NCBI GenBank assembly: GCA_937958665.1
Contig: CALGNM010000130.1
Coordinates: 1 to 5,833, forward strand
DNA from: an uncultured bacterium
GTDB lineage: Bacteria; Edwardsbacteria; AC1; EtOH8
Direction: 5' to 3'
Length of the DNA: 5,833 nucleotides
This document shows positions 1 to 5,833 of this stretch, in pieces (positions within the stretch are counted from its first letter, which is position 1; every line of letters begins with the position of its first letter). The position numbers were made by a program, and so were the translations under genes. Under the pieces are notes generated by a model. It was not told where the DNA came from and searched no databases. It was given only the letters and a program-made list of their open reading frames with translations.

Positions 1-44
1 CACCGAGATCTACACTCTTTCCCTACACGACGCTCTTCCGATCT
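1..44 (+). other. Illumina P5/TruSeq adapter contamination
   Basis: These bases are the last 44 of the 58-base Illumina P5/TruSeq universal adapter, ending in its characteristic CTTCCGATCT; insert sequence begins at base 45. The match was made from memory and is exact over the 44 bases. It is untrimmed library sequence at a contig end, not genomic DNA. The adapter has no stop in the frame of the following mfd gene and reads as a peptide containing EIYTLSLHDALPI. On the minus strand it yields the tail GRASCRERV. Both peptides are familiar contaminants of protein databases. No gene should be extended into it. Confidence 0.98.
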
Positions 45-2437
45 GGCTGGCGGCCTTCAGCCGGCTGATGGTAACCTCCGGGGCCGGCTTCGGGCTGTCC
101 GAGGAAAAGGCCCCCGAGGAGATGGTCCGCCTGGGCATCCAGCCGGTGGAGCCTTTCATGTCCAATTTAGACCTGTTGGGGGCCCGGATCGAGAAACTGC
201 ACCAGGACAACTTTCAAATCTTTCTATTATGTGACAACCCCGGGCAGCAGGAGCGGCTGGGCGAGATCATTGACGGTCCGGTCCTTCGCCTGACCTCCGG
301 GATCGCGGTGGCCGGCCTCCACAGCGGCTTCCTGTTTCCCGAGGCTTCGCTGTGCGCCATCACCGAACGGGAGATCTTCGCCCGGGAGAAGCGTCGACGG
401 GCCCGCCGGTTCTTCCGGGGCGGGGGGGCCATCCGCAGCCTGGAATCCCTGAAAAAAGGCGACTACATGGTTCACGTGGACCACGGGATCTGCCAGTACC
501 AGGGACTGGTCAACCTGGCCATCGATGGCCAACAGACCGAATGTCTGCTCCTGCTGTTCCGGGACAACGACAAGCTGTACCTGCCGGTGGACCAGCTCAA
601 GCGGGTCCAGAAATACTCGGCCGAAGAGGGCCAGCAGCCGGCTCTGACCAAGCTGGGGTCTGGCTCGTGGGAGGAAACCAAAGCCCGGGCCAAGCGGTCG
701 GCCCAGGAAATGGCCCGGGAGCTCATCAACCTGTATGCGGCCCGCAAGGCCCAGCCGGGGATACAGTTCTCGCCAGACACCCTGTGGCAGAAGGAACTGG
801 AGGCCTCCTTCGTCTACCAGGAAACCCCCGACCAGCTTAAGGCCATTGCCGACATCAAGTCCGACATGGAAAGCGATAAGCCCATGGACCGGCTGCTGTG
901 CGGAGACGTGGGCTACGGCAAGACCGAGGTGGCCCTGCGGGCGGCCTTCAAGGCGGTGATGGATGGCCGCCAGGTGGCGGTGCTGGTGCCCACCACGGTG
1001 TTGGCCGAACAGCATTACCAAACTTTCCGGGAGAGGCTGGCCGACTACCCGGTTCGGGTGGAGATGCTTTCTAGGTTCCGCCGGGCCGGCGACCAGAGGG
1101 CGGTCATCCGGTCCCTGGCCTCCGGCGAGGTGGACATCGTCATCGGCACCCACCGCCTGATTCAGAAGGATGTGGCCTTCAAGAAGCTGGGCCTATTGGT
1201 GGTTGATGAGGAGCAGCGCTTCGGGGTGGCCCACAAGGAGAGGCTCAAGCAGCTCTTCCAGGCGGTGGACGTTCTGACCATGACCGCCACCCCCATTCCC
1301 CGCACCCTCCATATGTCGCTGCTGGGGGCCCGGGACATCTCCAATATCGAGACTCCCCCCAAGGACCGGCTGGCGGTGGTCACCGAGGTGGCTCCCTGGA
1401 ACGCGGCGGTCATCCGGGAGGCGATACTGCGCGAGGTGGACCGGGGGGGGCAGGTGTTCTTCCTGCACAACCGGGTGCAGTCTATCGGAGCCATGGCCGC
1501 CTATCTGGCCAGCCTGGTGCCGGGGGCCGAGGTGGCCTTCGCCCACGGCCAGATGGAGGAGAGGGAATTGGAGCGGGTGATGCTGGCCTTTGCCGCCAAG
1601 CGCTACGACGTGCTGGTGGCCACCACCATCATCGAATCGGGCCTGGACATGCCCAACGTCAACACCATCATCATCAACCGGGCCGACAAGTTCGGACTGG
1701 CACAGCTTTACCAGTTGAGGGGTCGGGTGGGGCGCTCCAACAAGCGGGCCTTCGCCCACCTGATCATTCCCAAGGGCGGTCGGATCAGCGAGGTGGCCCG
1801 CAAGCGGCTGAGGGTGATCGAGGAGCTGTCCGAGCTGGGCTCCGGATTCCAGCTGGCCCTGCGGGACTTGGAGATCCGGGGAGCGGGCAACCTTTTGGGC
1901 CGGGAGCAGCACGGCCACATGATCGCGGTGGGTTTCGAACTTTACTGCCGTCTGCTGGAGGAGGCGGTGCGGGAGATCAAGGGGCTGCCGGCGGTGCCCC
2001 AGATCGACGTCAAGCTGGAGCTGCCGGGCCGGGCCCTGATCCCCCAGGACTACGTGGAGGACTCCAGCGAACGCATCAACCTCTACCGGTTGATCAACCG
2101 GACAATGGATCAGGAGAAGTTCGAGGCCATCCGCCAGGAGATGGCCGACCGCTTCGGGCCACCTCCCCGGGAAGTGCTGACCCTGCTGGATGCCGCCCGG
2201 ATCAGGCTGGGGGCGGCTTCCTTGGGGGCGGTGCGGGTCAAACAGGAGGGGTCATCTCTCGAACTGTGGTGGCCGGAGGGATGTCCCCCGGCCCGGGAGA
2301 AGCTGGAAAAGCTGGTGGGAAACGTGCGGCAGCCGCTGGAGTTCGTTGCCGGTAAAAGCTTTTGCGCCAGGATCGCCTTGGGTAGCCGGCCGGAGATGGC
2401 GGCCCTGGCCCAGGAGTTGACTGAGGCCGGCAGATAG
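45..2437 (+). CDS. mfd: Transcription-repair coupling factor Mfd, 5'-truncated
   Basis: Mfd is a cytoplasmic ATP-dependent DNA translocase that pushes stalled RNA polymerase off damaged DNA and recruits UvrA for nucleotide excision repair. The reading frame is open from the adapter junction to TAG at 2435-2437. The first Met, at base 68, is internal; seven native codons precede it and no start is present. Counting from that Met, the RNA-polymerase interaction domain begins near residue 127 (GDYMVHVDHG at 131-140). Translocase domain 1 has Walker A GDVGYGKT (279-286), Walker B DEEQ (380-383) and TATPIPRT (406-413). Translocase domain 2 has QLRGRVGR (549-556). The TRG region holds LEIRGAGNLLG from about 601, and the C-terminal domain D7 fills about 645-789. 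Full-length Mfd has about 1150 residues, so roughly 350 are missing: the UvrB-like D1/D2 module that binds UvrA. The loss is an assembly edge, not gene decay, because the remaining frame is intact with all motifs. Identification is very secure. Confidence 0.97.
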
Positions 2438-2471
2438 TCGAGAGCCGGCCCAAACAAATGGTGGGGCGGGG

Positions 2472-2500
2472 TTGACAAAGCGTGGTTTAATGGTTATATT
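2472..2500 (+). promoter_or_regulatory. Sigma70/SigA-type promoter for mcsA-mcsB-clpC
   Basis: A perfect -35 TTGACA (2472-2477) is followed after exactly 17 bp by TATATT (2495-2500), five of six matches to the -10 consensus. It lies in the AT-richer gap after mfd, with a predicted start of transcription near 2507 and a leader of about 48 nt before mcsA. No other site in the gap looks as good. It would make the three downstream genes an operon independent of mfd, under the housekeeping sigma factor. The assignment is from sequence only. Confidence 0.75.
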
Positions 2501-2512
2501 CATTCAGGTTAT
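2492..2512 (+). promoter_or_regulatory. Possible operator: direct GGTTAT repeats over the promoter
   Basis: GGTTAT occurs at 2492-2497, overlapping the -10 element, and again at 2507-2512 at the predicted transcription start. A related GGTTTA lies at 2484-2489. Copies around the -10 and start site are where a repressor would bind. The spacing does not fit CtsR, whose heptads are GGTCAAA-like and separated by three bases, nor the CIRCE inverted repeat of HrcA. The repeats are short and may be chance, so this is only a candidate site. Confidence 0.2.
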
Positions 2513-2554
2513 CAGGGGTGGGGAGACTGTAGTATCAATTTAGACATTTGATCA

Positions 2555-3067
2555 ATGCTGTGCGATATCTGCCATAAGAAAGCTGCGGTGATAAGCTACA
2601 CCGAAGTCAGGGGCGGGGTCAGCGTGGTTCGTTGGATGTGCCGGGGGTGCGCCGAGATACAGGGAATGGCCCAGGACCTCAACCAGGCCCTTTCCTCATT
2701 GAGCGAAGCCCTGGCCGGCATGATTCGGGACATCGTGGCCGAGCAGGAGGCCCCCCCCAACTGCCCCCACTGCGGGACTGTCCTTACCGACTTCAAGAAA
2801 CTGGGGCGGCTGGGCTGCCCCCAGTGCTACCAAACCTTCAGTGCCAACCTCAACCCCCTGCTGCGGAGGATCCATGGTCCCAACCAGCATTTGGGCAAGC
2901 GGCGGGTCGATGGCTCTCCGAGGGCCCAAACCGGGCCGGACCAGCTTAGAAAATTAAGAATCATGCTCAAAGAGGCGGTGGCCCGGGAGGACTACGAACG
3001 GGCAGCCGTTTTGAGGGACGAGATCAGGGAACTGGAGGCCAGGTCCGCCGATGAGCCTGCCCGATAG
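2555..3067 (+). CDS. mcsA: McsA, zinc-binding activator of arginine kinase McsB
   Basis: McsA binds and activates the protein arginine kinase McsB and takes part in heat- and thiol-stress control of Clp proteolysis in Bacillus-type bacteria. The 170-residue product is close to the B. subtilis length of about 185. It shows four CxxC pairs: C3/C6, C29/C32, C70/C73 and C88/C91, giving two zinc sites. A family-typical RIHG...H.GK stretch lies near 105-115. A C-terminal UVR (UvrB/UvrC) helical motif at about 131-162 contains ERAAVLRDEIRE. The start is fixed because an in-frame TGA lies two codons upstream at 2549-2551 and the first zinc cysteine is residue 3, as in homologues. No Shine-Dalgarno lies at normal distance; the only G-rich stretch (about 2514-2523) is some 30 nt upstream. 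The gene overlaps mcsB by 17 nt. A generic UVR-domain protein is the alternative name, but the zinc pairs and the neighbours make McsA firm. Confidence 0.95.
   Translation: MLCDICHKKAAVISYTEVRGGVSVVRWMCRGCAEIQGMAQDLNQALSSLSEALAGMIRDIVAEQEAPPNCPHCGTVLTDFKKLGRLGCPQCYQTFSANLNPLLRRIHGPNQHLGKRRVDGSPRAQTGPDQLRKLRIMLKEAVAREDYERAAVLRDEIRELEARSADEPAR
3034..3044 (+). promoter_or_regulatory. Weak ribosome binding site for mcsB inside mcsA
   Basis: GGAGG at 3034-3038 ends 12 nt before the mcsB ATG, and AGGT at 3041-3044 ends 6 nt before it. Neither is ideal, but together they give the most Shine-Dalgarno-like leader of the three starts in the window. Since mcsB begins 17 nt before mcsA ends, translational coupling probably contributes. 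Confidence 0.35.
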
Positions 3068-4121
3068 CAGCATCAAGGGTCTGATCAACCAGGATGTCAG
3101 CTGGCTGAGGAGCCAGGAAGGGGTGCCGGAGATCGTCATTTCCAGCCGGGTTCGGTTGGCCCGGAACCTGGCGAGTGGGATATTCCCTGGGCGCTCCCAG
3201 CCCGAAGAGTTGTTTCGGGACCGGGATCGGATAGTCCAGGCCGCAGCCGGGGTCAACTTCCTGGCCGACGCGGTGTACTTCGATCTGGATACCTTGGGCC
3301 GGCTGGATAAGCTGGCCCTGCAGGAGCGACGGTTGATCAGCCGAGACCTGCTGGAGCAGAGGTTCGGCTCCGGGCTGCTGGTGGGGATGAACCAGGCGCT
3401 GGACATCATGATCAACGAGGAGGACCACATCCGCCTGCAGTGCCTTCTGCCGGGGTTGGACCTGATCGAGGCCTTCCGGATAGCGGATCAGGTGGACGAC
3501 CAGCTGCAGGGCCGGCTGGAGGTGGCCTATTCCCCGGAATGGGGCTTTTTAACCTGCTGTCCCAGTAACCTGGGCACTGGTCTGCGGGCGTCCCTGCTGG
3601 TCCATCTGCCGGCGCTGGCCAGGACCCGCCGAGCGGAGGCGCTGTTGGACGGCCTGGTCAGCCAGGGGTTCATGGTGCGGGGGTTCTCCGGCGAGGGCAG
3701 CGAGACGGTTGGCGATGTCCATCAGGTTTCCAACCGGACCACCATGGGCTGCAGCGAGCTGGAGATCATCGAGGCCATGGAGGTTTTGGGGAGGAGGATC
3801 TCGGAACAGGAGGCTGAGGCCAGGGAGCAGTTGGGCGGGCGGGCCAGGGTTAGCACCGAGGACAGCGTTTGGAGGGCTTTCGGCATCCTCTCCCAGGCCC
3901 GGATTCTCAGTATGACGGAGCTGATGGAGCATTGGTCCACCCTGCGGCTGGGGATTGCTTTGGGTCTGCTGCCGGAAAAGGGCACGGCCGTCCTTAACCG
4001 GCTTCTGATTGCCTCCCAGCCGGCCCATCTCCAGGTTATGAAGGGTGCTGAGTTGAAGGCCCCCGCCCGGGATGCCGAGCGGGCCAGGATGGCCCGGGAG
4101 GCCGTCGGGCAGATGATTTAG
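3051..4121 (+). CDS. mcsB: McsB, protein arginine kinase
   Basis: McsB phosphorylates arginine side chains on proteins using ATP, marking them for ClpCP degradation. It is a bacterial member of the phosphagen (creatine/arginine) kinase fold. The 356-residue length matches the family. Visible motifs are SSRVRLARN (31-39, nucleotide binding), [10 protein letters not shown] (121-130, with the catalytic acidic loop), [14 protein letters not shown] (168-181, where Cys170 before Pro aligns with the active-site Cys167 of B. subtilis), GEGSE (214-218) and [12 protein letters not shown] (225-236). The C-terminus carries RDAERA (340-345), the RDxxRA signature of the allosteric phospho-arginine pocket, which separates McsB from metabolic arginine kinases. 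The ATG at 3051 overlaps the end of mcsA by 17 nt, implying coupled translation and stoichiometric production of kinase and activator. An active enzyme is expected; no key residue appears lost. Confidence 0.96.
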   Translation: MSLPDSSIKGLINQDVSWLRSQEGVPEIVISSRVRLARNLASGIFPGRSQPEELFRDRDRIVQAAAGVNFLADAVYFDLDTLGRLDKLALQERRLISRDLLEQRFGSGLLVGMNQALDIMINEEDHIRLQCLLPGLDLIEAFRIADQVDDQLQGRLEVAYSPEWGFLTCCPSNLGTGLRASLLVHLPALARTRRAEALLDGLVSQGFMVRGFSGEGSETVGDVHQVSNRTTMGCSELEIIEAMEVLGRRISEQEAEAREQLGGRARVSTEDSVWRAFGILSQARILSMTELMEHWSTLRLGIALGLLPEKGTAVLNRLLIASQPAHLQVMKGAELKAPARDAERARMAREAVGQMI

Positions 4122-4152
4122 AGTTTTTTATAAACAAAGCAAAAGATGGGAC

Positions 4153-5833
4153 ATGAAAGACAATAGATTCACCGAAAGGGCCAAGCGGGTGCTGTTCCTG
4201 GCCCGCGAGGAGGCCCGCCGCCTCCAACACGACTACATCGGGTCGGAGCACATACTGCTGGCCGGCCTGAGGGAGGGCGAGGGGGTGGCGGTGGAGGTTC
4301 TGATGAACTTGGGGCTGGATCTTGGTGCCCTGCGTCGCAAGGTGGAGGAACTTGCTCCCCCGGGCGGACAGACCATCCTGATGGGCGAGCTGCCATTCAA
4401 TCAGTCGGCCCGCCGGGCCATGGAGTTGGCGGTGGAGGAGGCCCGGATATTGCAGCACAATTACGTAGGGACCGAGCATCTCTTGCTGGGGATAATGGAG
4501 GAACAGGAAAGCATGGCCTACCAGGCCCTGGCGGCCATGGGTCTTAATAGCGAACTGGTGCGGGCCGAGATAGGGAGGCTTCTGTCGGCCGAGCCGGGCG
4601 GAACCCCGGCCGCCCCGGCGGCGGCCAATCAGAGCAAGACACCGGCCCTGGATTACTTCTGCCGCGACCTGACCCAGCTGGCCCGGGAGGGAAAGCTGGA
4701 TCCGGTGATCGGCCGGGGGGGAGAGATCGAACGGGTGATCCAGATTCTGTCCCGGCGCAAGAAGAACAACCCACTGCTGATCGGGGAGGCCGGGGTGGGC
4801 AAGACCGCCATTGTGGAGGGGCTGGCCCAAAGGATCAACGCCGGGGAGGTTCCGGAGCCCCTGCTGACCAAGCGGGTGATGGCCCTGGACCTGGCGGCGG
4901 TGGTGGCCGGCACCAAATACCGGGGACAGTTCGAGGAGCGAATGAAGGCCCTGATGAATGAGCTGCGCCAGACCCGGGACAACATCATCTTTTTGGACGA
5001 GCTGCACACCATCGTGGGGGCGGGGGGGGCCGAGGGGGCCTTGGATGCCTCCAACATGCTCAAGCCGGCCCTGGCCCGGGGGGAAATGCAGTGCGTGGGG
5101 GCCACCACCCTGGACGAGTACCGAAAACATATCGAGAAAGACGGGGCACTGGAGCGCCGGTTTCAGAGCATAATGGTGGAGGCCCCCTCGCCGGAGCAAT
5201 CATTGGATATCCTGAAGGGGTTGCAGGGCAGGTATGAGGAGCACCATCAGGTGAAATACACCCTGGAGGCGGTGGAGGCCGCAGTCAAGCTTTCCGACCG
5301 CTACATCACAGACCGTTTCCTGCCGGACAAGGCCATCGACGTCCTGGATGAGGCCGGATCCCGGGCCCGGTTGTCGGGGTCCGAGCCCCCGGCCGAGATC
5401 AAAGTACTGGAGGAGGGAGTGCGGCAGACCGAGTCCCTCAAGAACCAGGCGGTGCGGGACCAGGATTTTGAACGGGCGGCCTCGTTGCGGGACGAGATCC
5501 GGCGCAAACGCCAGGAGATCGAGCGATTGCGCCAGGCCTGGAAAAAGAGCCGGGACCAGGTGGCGGTGACCATCACCGAGGATGATATCGCCTATGTGAT
5601 CTCCCGTTGGACGGGCATCCCGATCGTCAAATTGGAGGAAAAGGAGTCGGCCCGTCTGCTGATGATGGAAACCGAGCTGCGCCGAAGGGTGGTGGGCCAG
5701 GACCAGGCCCTGGAGGCGGTATCCCGGGCGGTGCGCCGGAGCCGGGCCGGCATCCGCGACCCCCGCCGCCCCATGGGGTCCTTCATCTTCCTGGGGCCCA
5801 CCGGGGTGGGCAAGACCGAGCTGGCCCGGGCCC
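4153..5833 (+). CDS. clpC: ClpC, Hsp100 AAA+ unfoldase of the ClpCP protease, 3'-truncated
   Basis: ClpC unfolds substrates and threads them into ClpP, with McsB or other adaptors supplying targets. The frame is open for 560 codons to the window edge; family length is about 810-850. Two Clp-N repeats occupy about 1-65 and 80-142, followed by an Ala/Pro-rich linker (about 147-161). D1 has Walker A GEAGVGKT (211-218), pore loop GTKYRG (253-258), Walker B FLDE (280-283), sensor GATTLDEY (from 316) and arginine finger RR (335-336). The short middle domain with UVR motif [14 protein letters not shown] (438-451) marks ClpC rather than ClpB or ClpA. D2 begins with WTGIP (486-490) and ends just after Walker A GPTGVGKT (548-555). 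Glu32 and Glu108 align with the pArg-binding Glu32/Glu106 of B. subtilis ClpC. ATG 4153 is the first in-frame start and matches the family N-terminus (RFTERA at 5-10). The 31-nt gap after mcsB is AT-rich, and GGGA beside the ATG is too close for a good ribosome site. Confidence 0.96.
   Translation, partial: MKDNRFTERAKRVLFLAREEARRLQHDYIGSEHILLAGLREGEGVAVEVLMNLGLDLGALRRKVEELAPPGGQTILMGELPFNQSARRAMELAVEEARILQHNYVGTEHLLLGIMEEQESMAYQALAAMGLNSELVRAEIGRLLSAEPGGTPAAPAAANQSKTPALDYFCRDLTQLAREGKLDPVIGRGGEIERVIQILSRRKKNNPLLIGEAGVGKTAIVEGLAQRINAGEVPEPLLTKRVMALDLAAVVAGTKYRGQFEERMKALMNELRQTRDNIIFLDELHTIVGAGGAEGALDASNMLKPALARGEMQCVGATTLDEYRKHIEKDGALERRFQSIMVEAPSPEQSLDILKGLQGRYEEHHQVKYTLEAVEAAVKLSDRYITDRFLPDKAIDVLDEAGSRARLSGSEPPAEIKVLEEGVRQTESLKNQAVRDQDFERAASLRDEIRRKRQEIERLRQAWKKSRDQVAVTITEDDIAYVISRWTGIPIVKLEEKESARLLMMETELRRRVVGQDQALEAVSRAVRRSRAGIRDPRRPMGSFIFLGPTGVGKTELARA

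Noticed and set aside
45-70. mfd as a pseudogene or as a short Mfd-like helicase starting at ATG 68
   Set aside because: The frame continues upstream of ATG 68 to the adapter, and homologues carry about 350 more N-terminal residues. The truncation is due to the contig end.
10-210. Small minus-strand open frame
   Set aside because: Its end is translated adapter sequence (tail GRASCRERV) and the rest is antisense to mfd.
227-1153. 308-codon open frame on the minus strand
   Set aside because: It lies antisense within conserved mfd motifs and is the usual by-product of GC-rich third positions; its translation is low-complexity His/Gly/Leu/Pro-rich with no recognisable domain.
1443-1450. Run of eight G in mfd as a frameshift or phase-variation site
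   Set aside because: The frame stays intact across it and encodes the expected residues between conserved motifs; such runs are common in this GC-rich sequence.
2548-2555. Palindrome TTGATCAA at the mcsA start
   Set aside because: Eight bases only, does not extend, and does not match CIRCE or CtsR boxes; likely chance.
4092-4129. Possible terminator: GCCCG/CGGGC hairpin followed by a run of six T after mcsB
   Set aside because: The stem is only 5 bp with a 9-nt loop inside mcsB, and the T-run starts 13 nt beyond it, which is too far for intrinsic termination; clpC follows closely.
4129-4134. TATAAA as a -10 element for a clpC-specific promoter
   Set aside because: No -35-like hexamer lies 16-18 bp upstream, where the sequence is GC-rich mcsB coding DNA.
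4036-5199. 387-codon open frame on the minus strand
   Set aside because: It is antisense to the end of mcsB and to clpC, which carries clear AAA+ motifs in the other strand's frame. Composition is Gly/His/Gln/Leu-rich, as expected of a shadow.

Overview
The window is one end of a GC-rich bacterial contig. Its first 44 bases are not genomic: they match the 3' part of the Illumina P5/TruSeq universal adapter, so biological sequence begins at base 45. Everything downstream lies on the + strand: a 5'-truncated mfd (transcription-repair coupling factor), a 117-bp gap with a near-consensus housekeeping promoter, then mcsA, mcsB and the first two thirds of clpC, which runs off the right edge.

mcsA-mcsB-clpC is a protein arginine phosphorylation and degradation module. 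McsB is a phosphagen-kinase-like protein arginine kinase, McsA is its zinc-binding activator, and ClpC is the Hsp100 unfoldase that recognises phospho-arginine through its N-terminal domain and feeds ClpP. The residues expected for this pathway are visible: the catalytic cysteine and the NEED loop of McsB, the RDxxRA allosteric motif at its C-terminus, four CxxC pairs plus a UVR motif in McsA, and in ClpC two Glu residues aligned with the known pArg-binding glutamates. In Bacillus and relatives these genes follow the repressor gene ctsR. Here mfd takes that place, and I see no CtsR or CIRCE operator, so control is probably different. The phosphatase (YwlE type), ctsR and clpP are not in the window.

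Organism: GC-rich coding sequence, no ctsR, and poor Shine-Dalgarno sequences before mcsA and clpC argue against a typical low-GC Firmicute. A deep-branching or candidate phylum known from metagenomes, or a high-GC clostridial-type lineage, would fit. The phylum cannot be fixed by eye. No RNA genes, mobile elements, CRISPR arrays or convincing terminators were seen, and the coding regions show no frameshifts.
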